A stretch of DNA of 64,000 nt from Prevotella herbatica. Lineage in GTDB: Bacteria > Bacteroidota > Bacteroidia > Bacteroidales > Bacteroidaceae. Of this stretch, positions 1 to 10,014 are shown piece by piece. The notes beneath the pieces were generated by a model. That model had not been told where the DNA came from, did no database searches, and was given only the letters and a program-made list of their open reading frames with translations. A program made the position numbers and the translations under genes. Numbering within the stretch: the stretch's first letter is position 1; every line of letters begins with the position of its first letter. The DNA lies in the NCBI RefSeq assembly GCF_017347605.1, contig NZ_AP024484.1, positions 1,827,501 to 1,891,500 of the forward strand. The letters run 5' to 3'.

Positions 1-3000
1 TACTGTTCGTGAGTCTGGTTGTCAACGCTCAGGAAACACTGATAAAAGGTAATGTTATTTCTGCAACTGACAACGAGGCTGTTATCGGCTTAACAGTAAG
101 AGAAAAAAGTACAAGGAATGCCACTGTTACAGATATGGATGGTAATTTCTCAATTAAAGTGAGTAATGCTGATGCAACTTTGGAGTTCAGCTATATTGGG
201 TTTGTCACCCAAAGTTTACGGGCATCAAACGGCATGAAAGTGATTATGCGTGAAAATACACAGGCTCTTAAAGAAGTGGTGGTCACTGGTTATATGTCGG
301 AAAAGAAAGCAGACCTTACTGGTTCTGTTTCTGTTGTTAAAATGAAAGATGTTGCAGATATTCCAACAGGTAACGTTTTGTCAAGTCTGCAAGGTCGTGT
401 TCCAGGTATGAATATCACCACTGACGGAACACCTGGAGGAACCAATACTTCTACATTGGTGCGTGGTAGATCCTCATTCCGTGATGGAGCAAGTTCTCCA
501 CTTTATGTTATAGACGGAGTCATGACGCGTGAGAACTTGTCGTCTATAATTTCCGCCAACGATATTGAGTCAATCCAAGTATTGAAGGATGCCGCTTCAG
601 CATCTATTTATGGTGCGCAAGCTGCTAACGGAGTGATAATTATCACTACAAAACATGCAAAGAAAGGTGAAACACGTGTAACGGTGGATGCATCTCTTAC
701 AGCGCAAAAATATACTAGTGGATTTAATATGCTGAATGCTGATGAGTGGGGGCAAGTTTATTGGCAGGCTTATAAGTATGCCAATAATGGAGCAACCCCT
801 TCTAGTGAAGTTTACGGGAATGGTAATACTCCTAAAATGCAAGATTATGTAGGACTTAATGGCATTAAAGTTAATGCTCAGGACACAAACTGGCGTGATG
901 TGATTTATCAGACGGCATGGATGCAGAATTATAACATTAACTTGTCAAAAGGTACAGATACGGGTTCTACTACACTGACGTTGAACTTCCTTGATCATAA
1001 GGGATTAGTTAAGTTTACAGAATTCAAACGTTTCAATACCCGTCTGGCCAGTGATTATAAATTCTTGAATAATCATTTGCGCATTGGTGAGAATATATCA
1101 GTTAATTACTGGACTCAAACACTTCAAGACGGTGGAATTAATGAAAATGTTATCAAGCAGCATCCGGCCAAGACGGTATACGATTCTATGGGCAATTATA
1201 ATGATGCAATCAGTGATGTGCTTGGAGATACACCTAATGCGCTACGCTTACAAGAAAATCAGAAAAACAACAATCATGAATATTGGCGTGTATTTGGAAA
1301 TGCTTACATTGAAATAGAACCGATTAAGAATCTATTGATCCGCTCTAACTTCGGTATCAATTACTACAATGAAAACAATAAACTATGGGAACCGAAGTGG
1401 AGTCGTGACCAGGTAAACAAGCTTACACAGTCACAGGTACGACAGACAGATTGGGTATGGACTAATACTGCCAACTATAATGTTGATTTCGGTAAGAACA
1501 GTTTTACAGGTCTGCTAGGTGTAGAAACAAAGAAATACGCTAACAAAACAGAGTCTGGCTATGGTACAAATCTAGCTATAGAAGATAAAAATTATTTATA
1601 TCTTGATGCTGTGACATCCGGACAGACCGTAAATGGTAATGCCAGTTATTACTCTATGGTTTCAGTTTTCGGAAAGCTTAATTATAGTTACGATGAAAAG
1701 TATCTTCTTTCTGCCACAGTTCGTCGTGATGCTTCTTCACGATTAAGTAAAGATAATGACGCTGAGGTGTTTCCTTCATTCTCTGCTGGTTGGAGAATAT
1801 CAAAAGAAAACTTTATGAAAAACACCACTTCGTGGCTTGATGAATTGAAGCTACGTGCTTCTTGGGGTATAAACGGTAATGATATCATTCCTAATGATGC
1901 TTTCTATAATAAGTATCTTGTTAGTTTAAAGGATGCAAGTTATAATATTAATGGTGATGGTAGTACACTTGCAGCTGGTGCTTTAAAGACACGTTCTGCA
2001 AATCCTGACCTTACATGGGAAACTACAACCCAAACCAACCTGGGACTTGATGCTTCTTTCTTGCGCTCACGTTTTAATGCATCATTGGACTATTTCTATA
2101 AGAAGACAAAAAACATGCTTGTTGAACGTCCATATATAGCTGTTATTGGTGAGGGTGGATATGCTTGGTATAATGGTGGAGATATGGATAATAAAGGGTT
2201 TGAGGCAACTTTAACATGGCGTGACCATGTAAAGGACTTTAACTATGAGGCATCATTTAATATGGCTATCTATAAGAATACAGTTACCGGATTATCTCAG
2301 GATATCTATTATACTTATGGTGGTGGTAATGGTGTTGATAAGTCTCTGGTCGGTCAACCGTTTGGTTCTTGGTTCGGTTATAAGACAGATGGCATATTCC
2401 ATACACAGGCTGAGGTTAACGAATATAAAAGCAAGTATGATGTGCAGTTTGGTGCTCCAGGTGTGGGACGTATTAAATATGTAGATGCTAACGGTGATGG
2501 AAAAATCAACACTAATGACCGCACATGGTTGGGTAGTGATAATCCTAAATTCATAGGCGGACTTAATCTTAGTTGCTCTTATAAGGGATTTGACTTGAGT
2601 ATGTTCTTTAACGGTATGATACGTGATGCATACAATAACTCAAAATATTACACAGATCTCTTCCAATGCTGGACTGGCAATCACTCAACACGTCTTCTTG
2701 ATGCAATGAAGGCTTATCAAAGTTTTGAGTCAACAGGTTATTATGATTGTAAGGTTCCGGCCTTGACAACCCTTAACTCCAATAATGAGGACCAACTATC
2801 TGAATTCTATATCGAAAATGGTAGTTATATCAAACTGAAGACCTTGACACTTGGTTATACTTTGCCACAGACATTGCTTAATAAATTGAGTTTACGCACA
2901 GCACGTGTATATTTGCAGGCACAGAACGTGTTTACAATCACAGGTTATACTGGTGCCGATCCTGAAGTTCTGGGATATTCGTATCCGTTGCCACGTACAT

Positions 3001-3029
3001 ACTCTTTCGGTATGTCATTCGGCTTCTAA
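1..3029 (+). CDS. susC: SusC-like TonB-dependent outer-membrane receptor of the fructan locus (5' partial)
   Basis: This is the outer-membrane transporter that would import fructan oligosaccharides together with the SusD lipoprotein encoded next. The reading frame is open to the window edge, and the first residues (LFVSLVVNAQ) look like the end of a signal peptide, so the true start lies upstream. The GTG at 9 is only the first possible in-window start. The visible mature part has a carboxypeptidase-regulatory-like beta domain (about residues 12-85 counted from position 9), a plug domain (about 95-215) with the typical stretches LQGRVPGM, LYVIDGV, DIESIQVLKDAASASIYG and ANGVIIITTK, then a beta-barrel ending in an aromatic C-terminus (SFGMSFGF). 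The substrate is inferred from the three GH32 modules downstream, not from the receptor itself. The next gene begins 33 bases later. Confidence 0.95.
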   Translation, partial: LFVSLVVNAQETLIKGNVISATDNEAVIGLTVREKSTRNATVTDMDGNFSIKVSNADATLEFSYIGFVTQSLRASNGMKVIMRENTQALKEVVVTGYMSEKKADLTGSVSVVKMKDVADIPTGNVLSSLQGRVPGMNITTDGTPGGTNTSTLVRGRSSFRDGASSPLYVIDGVMTRENLSSIISANDIESIQVLKDAASASIYGAQAANGVIIITTKHAKKGETRVTVDASLTAQKYTSGFNMLNADEWGQVYWQAYKYANNGATPSSEVYGNGNTPKMQDYVGLNGIKVNAQDTNWRDVIYQTAWMQNYNINLSKGTDTGSTTLTLNFLDHKGLVKFTEFKRFNTRLASDYKFLNNHLRIGENISVNYWTQTLQDGGINENVIKQHPAKTVYDSMGNYNDAISDVLGDTPNALRLQENQKNNNHEYWRVFGNAYIEIEPIKNLLIRSNFGINYYNENNKLWEPKWSRDQVNKLTQSQVRQTDWVWTNTANYNVDFGKNSFTGLLGVETKKYANKTESGYGTNLAIEDKNYLYLDAVTSGQTVNGNASYYSMVSVFGKLNYSYDEKYLLSATVRRDASSRLSKDNDAEVFPSFSAGWRISKENFMKNTTSWLDELKLRASWGINGNDIIPNDAFYNKYLVSLKDASYNINGDGSTLAAGALKTRSANPDLTWETTTQTNLGLDASFLRSRFNASLDYFYKKTKNMLVERPYIAVIGEGGYAWYNGGDMDNKGFEATLTWRDHVKDFNYEASFNMAIYKNTVTGLSQDIYYTYGGGNGVDKSLVGQPFGSWFGYKTDGIFHTQAEVNEYKSKYDVQFGAPGVGRIKYVDANGDGKINTNDRTWLGSDNPKFIGGLNLSCSYKGFDLSMFFNGMIRDAYNNSKYYTDLFQCWTGNHSTRLLDAMKAYQSFESTGYYDCKVPALTTLNSNNEDQLSEFYIENGSYIKLKTLTLGYTLPQTLLNKLSLRTARVYLQAQNVFTITGYTGADPEVLGYSYPLPRTYSFGMSFGF

Positions 3030-3062
3030 TCACTTTAATTATAAATATAAAATATAAGAATC

Positions 3063-4847
3063 ATGAAACTCAAATATATATTCTTAGTAAGTGCGATAAG
3101 CCTTTTGTTTGCTGGTTGCAATGAAAATTCTTTTCTTGATAATCCTCCTCAGGCTACATTGAGCAATGGAACAATGACATCAGCAGATGGTGTAGACTTG
3201 CTTATAAATGCGGCTTATGCTGCATTGGGTGGTCCTGGTGGCCAATCTAACAGTGTATGGATTTACCCTACAACTAACTGGAGTTATGGTGAGGTACGTT
3301 CCGATGACGCATATAAAGGTGGCGGTGGTGTTGGTGATGTCAACGAAATCCATAAAATGGAAACTTTTGATGTTGATGCAACCAATGGTAATCTTGATGG
3401 TAAATGGTATCAATTATACTGTAGTGTTCAGCGTTGTAACTCTGCTTTGCGAGTTCTTGACAATTCCACTGATGGACAGATAGAAAATAGGAATATACGT
3501 ATCGCTGAAATGAAAGTACTGCGTGCGCATTTTTATTTTGAAATGAGTCGTTTGTTCAATAAAATCCCATATTTTGATGAGAATGTAGCCAACAATTCAA
3601 TCTATAAGACTATCAGTAATAATCAATATACTAGAGATGAAATCTTAGGTAAATTAGCTCAGGAGATGCTTGATGCTGCAGCGGTGTTGCCAGAATCTCA
3701 GTCTGAGGTTGGACGCGTTAATAAATATATTGCTTATGCTTATGCTGCCAAGATAAAACTCTATCAGGCATACAAACAAGATGAAACTACTCATGCAGTA
3801 ATATCTGTTGACAAAACTTTGATGAAGGACGTCGTGGACCTTTGTGATAAACTGATAAATAGTGGTAAGTATGACTTGCTGAGTGATTTTCAGGGACTTG
3901 ACCTTATTGCAAACGAAAATGGAAAAGAGTCAGTTTTTGCGATACAGTATTCAATGAATGACGGAACTATTAACGGAGGTCGTATAAACTGGAGTAATCT
4001 TCTTAATTCTCCTGGTGGTGGCAGCCCTTATGGAGGTGACGGATTCTTCTTGCCTAGTCAGGATTTAGTTAATGCCTATCAGACTGATGCCAACGGACTG
4101 CCTGATTTTACTTATCAGTCTAAATCCGATTATAGCAAGGTAACAGACAATGGAGATAATACATATTCTTTATCTAATGTAACACCTTCTGTGGACCCTC
4201 GCCTTGATTTTGTTGTCGGTCGTCCGAATATCTCATGGAAGACTTATATGAAAACTCCATGTAATGGATGGGTTCGTGATAAAGGCACATATGGATATAA
4301 TTGTACAAAACGTTTCTGGGTCTCTCCGGAAAGTCCTGATATGATGCAGGGATGGCCGTGGGGTGCAAGTCAAATGAATTGGCAGATTATTCGCTATGCT
4401 GACGTGTTACTTTGGAAGGCAGAGGCCTTAATAGAAATAGGCAGTGATTTGACGACTGCTCGTGCACTGATTAATAAAGTTCGTGAACGTGCTAAAAATA
4501 GCAGTTATGTCAAAGATTTTACTGACAAGAGTAAAAATGCCGCAAACTATTCTATAGGTCTTTATGCTGCTGATAACTGGACACAAGATTATGCCCGTAA
4601 AGCATTGAGAACCGAAATGAGACTTGAAACAGCAATGGAAGGAGAACGTTTTTTCGATTTAGTCCGTTGGGGAATAGCTGATAAGGTGATGAATAATTTC
4701 TTGACAGTTGAAAAGAGTAAACGCATCTATTATGCTAACTCTAAGTTTACTGCAGGAAAGGATGAATACCTAGCTATACCTAACAATCAATACGGATTTT
4801 CTGGTGGTATTTACGTTCAGAATCCTGGATATGCAGCATTTAAGTAG
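3063..4847 (+). CDS. susD: SusD/RagB-family glycan-binding lipoprotein of the fructan locus
   Basis: This is the surface lipoprotein that caps the SusC channel and binds the polysaccharide. The N-terminus is a lipoprotein signal with lipobox LFAGC (Cys19), followed by an acidic stretch typical of surface-exported Bacteroidota lipoproteins. The body shows the SusD helical features: a tetratricopeptide-like region around MKVLRAHFYFEMSRLFNKIPYF, and the C-terminal region with WKAEALIEIG and the strongly conserved EMRLETAMEGERFFDLVRWG. The C-terminal block ends in NNQ and a final NPGY. At 594 residues it is slightly longer than many homologues. It sits between susC and a GH32 gene that starts 6 bases after its stop, so one transcript is likely. 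Fructan specificity is inferred from context. Confidence 0.95.
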   Translation: MKLKYIFLVSAISLLFAGCNENSFLDNPPQATLSNGTMTSADGVDLLINAAYAALGGPGGQSNSVWIYPTTNWSYGEVRSDDAYKGGGGVGDVNEIHKMETFDVDATNGNLDGKWYQLYCSVQRCNSALRVLDNSTDGQIENRNIRIAEMKVLRAHFYFEMSRLFNKIPYFDENVANNSIYKTISNNQYTRDEILGKLAQEMLDAAAVLPESQSEVGRVNKYIAYAYAAKIKLYQAYKQDETTHAVISVDKTLMKDVVDLCDKLINSGKYDLLSDFQGLDLIANENGKESVFAIQYSMNDGTINGGRINWSNLLNSPGGGSPYGGDGFFLPSQDLVNAYQTDANGLPDFTYQSKSDYSKVTDNGDNTYSLSNVTPSVDPRLDFVVGRPNISWKTYMKTPCNGWVRDKGTYGYNCTKRFWVSPESPDMMQGWPWGASQMNWQIIRYADVLLWKAEALIEIGSDLTTARALINKVRERAKNSSYVKDFTDKSKNAANYSIGLYAADNWTQDYARKALRTEMRLETAMEGERFFDLVRWGIADKVMNNFLTVEKSKRIYYANSKFTAGKDEYLAIPNNQYGFSGGIYVQNPGYAAFK

Positions 4848-4853
4848 AAATCA

Positions 4854-6923
4854 ATGAGACGATTATTTGTTATAATGCTAATTTCAGTTATTTGCTCCCA
4901 TTTGTGGGGGCAGATAATTTGGCACTTAGAGGGACCTGATGCTCTAACAGCTAAAGGCCAAACTTTATGCTTCCATTCATTAAAGGAATGCGAAGAGACA
5001 AAAGGCATAACGGGTTGTGGCTTACGTACCGACGGCTATTCTACATGGTTAAGTTACAGTAAATCCGACATACATTCTGCAAGTGCTTACTTTGCTTTAG
5101 AATCATTCCCTAATGAATATGGAGCATTCATCGCATTGAAAGGAAATGGACACTCTGTTTCTGTAGGGGCGGATGAACAGGGAAGGTTAACGGTTATAGA
5201 CAATTCTACAAAAATATGTACTGTAGCAGAGGTTAAACTGAAAACATTTACTTGGTACAAGATAGGAGTAAGTGTTTATAAAAAAGAGGTATTGTTTTAT
5301 GTAAATAATAAAAAGCTATTCTCTTTAAAGAAAAGGTTAAATGTAGATGAGATGATGCTAGGTTGTGGTTATTATAAAGAAACTCCGCAAGAATTTAGCC
5401 TTTCTTCAATAAATGGTGTTATAGATGAGGTAAGTATTAATAATTCAGATAATAGCTTGCTTGATATAAGTAAGCGTCCTTGTTTATCGATTCCTGCCTC
5501 TCGTTTTGCTGAGGATTTTAATCGTCCGGTATTCCATTTGCTTCCTGCTGCAAACTGGACAAATGAAACTCATGGACTTATCAAGTATAAGGGTCTGTAT
5601 CATATTTTCAACCAGAAGAATGCCTCTGCTATCACATTGAGGCAAATAAATTGGGGACATTTCATTTCGAGTGATCTTTTGCATTGGGAAGAACAGATAC
5701 CGGCAATCAGTCCTGACAAGGACTATGACCATGCTGGAATTTGGTCGGGGCATGCGATTATCGATGATGCTGGTAAACCTATGATTATCTACACTTGCGG
5801 TGGTGATACTACTGGCGTTGGACTGGCGTCTCCTATGGACGATAGTCTGCTAATATGGAATAAGTATGAAGGCAATCCTGTAATCAAAGCTCCAGCACCA
5901 GGTTATAGCCGTACCGACATGCGTGACCAGTATGTATTTAAAGACAATGGTTGCTGGTATATGATTATTGGATATGGCGTAGATGGAAACAATGCCCATG
6001 GGCTGCTGCCTCTTTACAAATCTGATGATTTGAAGCATTGGACCTACCTACACCCATTATATGAAGGCAACCCAAGCGTCGATGCAACGGGAATATTCTG
6101 GGAAATGCCTTGTTTTATTAAGATTGGTGACAAGTATGTGCTGTCTGTAAACAGAACACCGAATAAGGGCATACCTGCACGGACTCAGTATTGGACGGGA
6201 AAATTTATAAATGAGCGTTTTGTTCCAGATACCCCAATACCTAAGAATCTTGAGGTAATAAACCGTCTGTTGTCACCTTCTCTTTGGCATGATGATAATG
6301 GTGATCTTGTTTCAATGGCAATCATCCCTGATGAGATAAGTGGAATAGCCAATAATATCATGGGGTGGGCTCATGCCTATAGTTTGCCAAGGGTATGGAC
6401 TCTAAAAGACGATGTTATTAAGCAAAATCCTATTGAGGCTTTGAAGCAACTCCGTGATGTGAAAACAAATTACTGGACTTCAAACATTACAGAAAAGCCG
6501 CTGATGATCAATAAGATAGAGCATCAATTGGAGACTGATATAACATTCCATATAGGAGATGCAAAGCAGATTGGTATTACGCTTTGTCATAATCCATTAG
6601 GCTGTGAGTCATCAACAATTCTTTTCAATATAGAGAGCGATTCACTTATAATAGACCAAACAAAGAGTAGCATGAGAAAAGGTATACCTAACAGGGTTAG
6701 AAAAGATTTTTATCATGTGGCAGGCGATACTTTGCACTTACGTCTTTTTATTGATGGCTCTATGGTTGAAGGTTTTATCAATGACGGTGATGCTTTCTCC
6801 ACACGAATTTTCCCTCTCTATGAAAATAGCACTGAAATGAAACTGTTTGCTGATGGTTCAACAGCTTGTGCTTCTGCAGTAGTATATAAACTTAATTCGG
6901 CTAAAGTAAAAATGAACTTTTAA
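4854..6923 (+). CDS. Secreted GH32-family protein with LamG-like N-terminal domain and atypical nucleophile motif
   Basis: This is a fructan-hydrolase-family (GH32) protein of 689 residues. A signal peptide (MRRLFVIMLISVICSHLWG) is followed by a LamG/concanavalin-like domain (about 40-195), the five-bladed GH32 propeller (about 225-535) and the C-terminal beta-sandwich (LRLFIDGSMVEGF near the end). The canonical motif WMNDPNG is replaced by WTNETHG, so Glu238 stands where the nucleophile Asp normally is. The transition-state Asp is kept (RDQ, Asp358, instead of RDP), and the acid/base Glu is kept in WEMP (Glu417, instead of WECP). It may be active with a longer nucleophile side chain, have a changed linkage preference, or be a binding protein. 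The family assignment is firm, the activity is not. It starts 6 bases after susD and belongs to the fructan operon. Confidence 0.88.
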   Translation: MRRLFVIMLISVICSHLWGQIIWHLEGPDALTAKGQTLCFHSLKECEETKGITGCGLRTDGYSTWLSYSKSDIHSASAYFALESFPNEYGAFIALKGNGHSVSVGADEQGRLTVIDNSTKICTVAEVKLKTFTWYKIGVSVYKKEVLFYVNNKKLFSLKKRLNVDEMMLGCGYYKETPQEFSLSSINGVIDEVSINNSDNSLLDISKRPCLSIPASRFAEDFNRPVFHLLPAANWTNETHGLIKYKGLYHIFNQKNASAITLRQINWGHFISSDLLHWEEQIPAISPDKDYDHAGIWSGHAIIDDAGKPMIIYTCGGDTTGVGLASPMDDSLLIWNKYEGNPVIKAPAPGYSRTDMRDQYVFKDNGCWYMIIGYGVDGNNAHGLLPLYKSDDLKHWTYLHPLYEGNPSVDATGIFWEMPCFIKIGDKYVLSVNRTPNKGIPARTQYWTGKFINERFVPDTPIPKNLEVINRLLSPSLWHDDNGDLVSMAIIPDEISGIANNIMGWAHAYSLPRVWTLKDDVIKQNPIEALKQLRDVKTNYWTSNITEKPLMINKIEHQLETDITFHIGDAKQIGITLCHNPLGCESSTILFNIESDSLIIDQTKSSMRKGIPNRVRKDFYHVAGDTLHLRLFIDGSMVEGFINDGDAFSTRIFPLYENSTEMKLFADGSTACASAVVYKLNSAKVKMNF

Positions 6924-6935
6924 AATTAGTTAAAT

Positions 6936-9860
6936 ATGAATACGGTATTATTGCTTTGTGCTTCTATTCTTAGTGCCTTTGATATTACTACAGAAAGCTT
7001 GTTGACAGAAATGACTTCTTATGAAGAATCAGCTAAAAAACCTGCTATAGAATATGTTTGTCGACAGATTAGTAGTCATGATAGACGCTCCGTTTCTCCA
7101 TTCCAGCCTGGTTGGTTTGCTAATGACGATGGCTCTGGCGTTGAGCGAACTGATACTGTAGAAGGTCGTATCGAAAAAGTAATGTTTGATGAGGATGGAC
7201 CAGGAGTGATTACTCGATTTTGGCTAACAACTATAGATAAACGAGGAACCATGAGATTTTATTTCGATGGTTCTAAAACTCCTGGATGGACTATCCCCGC
7301 TTATGACCTTATGCTTTTCGGAATACCCGAACTAGGTAGGGGATTGCTACTGCCTCACACTAGTTATAAACCTAATGGCAAAGGTGGCAATACATTATTT
7401 TTTCCTATAGCTTATGCCAAGCATTGCAAGATAACATTCGAAGATAAACCTGGTATTAAACAAACTCCTAAATACTATGCTATCAATTATCGTACTTACA
7501 AAGCAGGAACAAAGATAGAAACTTTTTCTAAATCAGTGGCTTCTCGTGCGGCAAAGCAGATAGCCTCTACTGATTATTTACTTCAACACCCTAAAACGGT
7601 AAGAGGTGGAAAAACAATGGAAAAGTCTGGTGTGTTGTTAGCTGGAAGCCAGATGTCACTTTCTCTGCCAGAAGAGCAGAAGGCCATCTGCGAAATGGTT
7701 ATTAGAATAGATGCCAAAAAGGCAGATTATGCAGAAGCTATACGCGGTTTGATGCTTTGTGCATATTTTGACGGCGATATGGCTCTGAAAGTTCCAGTTT
7801 CTGATTTTAGTGGAGCGGGCATGGGTGGCTTTGCCGTTAAAAGTTGGTACTTAGATGCCGATGGTAAGGGCGAGATTGTATCTAGGTGGTACATGCCATA
7901 TAAAAAATCGGCCAAGATAATATTGATGAATACCACTGGCAAAGAGGTAAAAACTATAATCCGTGTGCGAGTGGTTGACAATAAGTGGGATGCACGTTCC
8001 ATGTATTTTCGTGTAACGTGGAAACAAGAGAATAGAGTTCCTCTCTGTTCTTCTCCTGATAGCCCCGATATGCGTGACTGGGAATTTACTAATCTCAGAG
8101 GCGATGGTATGTATAAGGGTGATGTTATGACGCTTAACAATCATTCTCCAAAATGGTATGGTGAAGGCGATGAGAAAATTTATGTTGATGGTGAGCGTTT
8201 CCCCTCACATTTTGGAACTGGTACAGAGGACTATTACAATAGTTCGTGGGCACCAGTGCATATTTTCCAAACGCCTTTTGGAGGTGCTCCACGTGCTGAT
8301 GAAGTAAGTTCTCATGGATATAATACATTCTTTAGAACACGTAATCTTGATGGTATTCCCTTTTCTAATAATTTGCGTTTCAATCTTGAAATGTTGAGTT
8401 GGGAACCAGGCAATGCCGATATCGCCACTACTGTATTTTGGTATAGTGGCCAACTATGTGATAATCTTTATAAGGAGCCTTATCGTCCTCAGTATCATTT
8501 TTCACCTAAACATTCATGGATAGGCGACCCCTCAGGACTGGTGAAGTTCGGTGGAAAATACCATTACTATTGGTGGGGAAAAGCAGAATCGAATGATTTG
8601 GTACATTATAATGAAGTTAGCCCTATGGTGATGAATGGCGCAAGTCGTAACATTAGTTATTTCACTGGTTCGTGTGCTATTGACAAGAATAATACTGCTG
8701 GCTTCGGAAAGAATGCCTTTATTGCAGCTTACACCATTTACGAGAATGACACGAAGAAACAGTGTCAGGGTATATCATACAGCCTTGATGGACGTGAGTT
8801 CCATTATTATGATAATAATCCAATTATTGATTTGTGGAGTTCGGAATTTCGTGATCCCACAGTGTTCTGGTATGCTCCTACTAAAAGCTGGGTAATGGTT
8901 GTGGCTAAAGCCCGTGAGAAAAAAGTCAAATTCTATACATCTAAGAATATGAAAGATTGGACTTGGACAAGCGACTTTGGTCCTGCAGGTGATTCTGAGC
9001 AAGCTTGGGAATGCCCTGATATATTTCAGGTTAGTGTTGATGGAAATCCAAATAATAAGAGATGGGTCTTGGTTACTTCAATAAACTGGAATAAAGAGCA
9101 ATACTTCATTGGTGATTTTGATGGAGAGAAATTCACTTTGATGAATAATCACCCGCAAACTCCTTTATATGTAGATTCAGGCCTTGACTATTATGCTTCA
9201 AGAACTATTCGTGACTACGATGGTGATATGAAGAATGTAGTTACTATTGGATGGGTTGCAACTTGGGATTATGCTCAGCAGGTACCTTCTAAATTTGGGA
9301 AAGGTTTCTGGTCTATACCTCGTTATTACGAGCTGAAAACTTATGAAGAGGGCCTTCGCCTTATTCAGAAACCAGCCGAGGAACTTAAGGTACTTAGAGA
9401 TAAACAGATAGATCTTAACATGACCTTGCCCGTAGGCAAATCATCTCTTCCATCATTTAAACCTAAAGAGAATGTGTATGAGATAGAAGCTTCTTTTTCA
9501 AACTTGTCTCCTGGTAATGTTTTTGGAATGAATCTTTGTGTAGGTGAGAGCAGAAAGTTGGTTATAAGTTATGATACCGATTCAAAGAATTTGTTTATCG
9601 ACCGTACTAATTGTTCTGCAGAATTCATTCCAAAGTTTCAGCGTACGGCCTTTTCAAAGGTTCCTATATATAGAGGAAAACTAAACTTACATATTTTCGT
9701 TGATAAATCCAGCGTGGAGATTTTTGCAGATGATGGCAGAAAAGTTTTTACTATGCAGATATTTCCTTCTGAGAATCAAACAGGTATTGAATTATTCTCT
9801 GTATGCAAAGGAGTAAAACTTGATATAAAAGCTTGGAATCTAAAATCAATATGGAGGTAG
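6936..9860 (+). CDS. GH172 (DUF2961)-GH32 fusion enzyme, candidate difructose-anhydride/fructan hydrolase
   Basis: This 974-residue protein joins two glycoside hydrolases. Residues about 15-510 are a DUF2961/GH172 module with the family signature GEGDEKIYVDGE followed by GTGTEDYY. Glu410 and Glu431 are 21 residues apart, the same spacing as the catalytic pair I recall for the Bifidobacterium GH172 alpha-fructofuranosidase. Residues about 515-974 are a complete GH32: WIGDPSG with nucleophile Asp531, RDP with Asp640, WECPD with acid/base Glu692, and the C-terminal sandwich (SSVEIFADDG). The N-terminus MNTVLLLCASILSAF is a short hydrophobic leader, so export is likely but not strong. Known GH172 chemistry (difructose dianhydride I to inulobiose) feeds naturally into a GH32 that would cleave inulobiose. 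The combined activity is inference. It lies 12 bases after the preceding GH32 gene. Confidence 0.9.
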   Translation: MNTVLLLCASILSAFDITTESLLTEMTSYEESAKKPAIEYVCRQISSHDRRSVSPFQPGWFANDDGSGVERTDTVEGRIEKVMFDEDGPGVITRFWLTTIDKRGTMRFYFDGSKTPGWTIPAYDLMLFGIPELGRGLLLPHTSYKPNGKGGNTLFFPIAYAKHCKITFEDKPGIKQTPKYYAINYRTYKAGTKIETFSKSVASRAAKQIASTDYLLQHPKTVRGGKTMEKSGVLLAGSQMSLSLPEEQKAICEMVIRIDAKKADYAEAIRGLMLCAYFDGDMALKVPVSDFSGAGMGGFAVKSWYLDADGKGEIVSRWYMPYKKSAKIILMNTTGKEVKTIIRVRVVDNKWDARSMYFRVTWKQENRVPLCSSPDSPDMRDWEFTNLRGDGMYKGDVMTLNNHSPKWYGEGDEKIYVDGERFPSHFGTGTEDYYNSSWAPVHIFQTPFGGAPRADEVSSHGYNTFFRTRNLDGIPFSNNLRFNLEMLSWEPGNADIATTVFWYSGQLCDNLYKEPYRPQYHFSPKHSWIGDPSGLVKFGGKYHYYWWGKAESNDLVHYNEVSPMVMNGASRNISYFTGSCAIDKNNTAGFGKNAFIAAYTIYENDTKKQCQGISYSLDGREFHYYDNNPIIDLWSSEFRDPTVFWYAPTKSWVMVVAKAREKKVKFYTSKNMKDWTWTSDFGPAGDSEQAWECPDIFQVSVDGNPNNKRWVLVTSINWNKEQYFIGDFDGEKFTLMNNHPQTPLYVDSGLDYYASRTIRDYDGDMKNVVTIGWVATWDYAQQVPSKFGKGFWSIPRYYELKTYEEGLRLIQKPAEELKVLRDKQIDLNMTLPVGKSSLPSFKPKENVYEIEASFSNLSPGNVFGMNLCVGESRKLVISYDTDSKNLFIDRTNCSAEFIPKFQRTAFSKVPIYRGKLNLHIFVDKSSVEIFADDGRKVFTMQIFPSENQTGIELFSVCKGVKLDIKAWNLKSIWR

Positions 9861-10014
9861 GCATTAAAGATTTTTATAATTTTGTTCCATTTAGTCATAA
9901 AATTGTTGCAGAGAAACATTTTTGATATTCAATGGAAGATTTCTTATATAATAAGTACGTACCTTTTCCTTCGAAAATAAGACTATAATCAGTTTATCTA
10001 TTAATTTAAAAAAT

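Noticed and set aside
7727..8140. 137-codon - strand frame within the GH172 module
   Set aside because: It is a shadow of the + strand coding sequence without promoter or signal. The same holds for the other antisense frames within susC, infB and HTCS genes.
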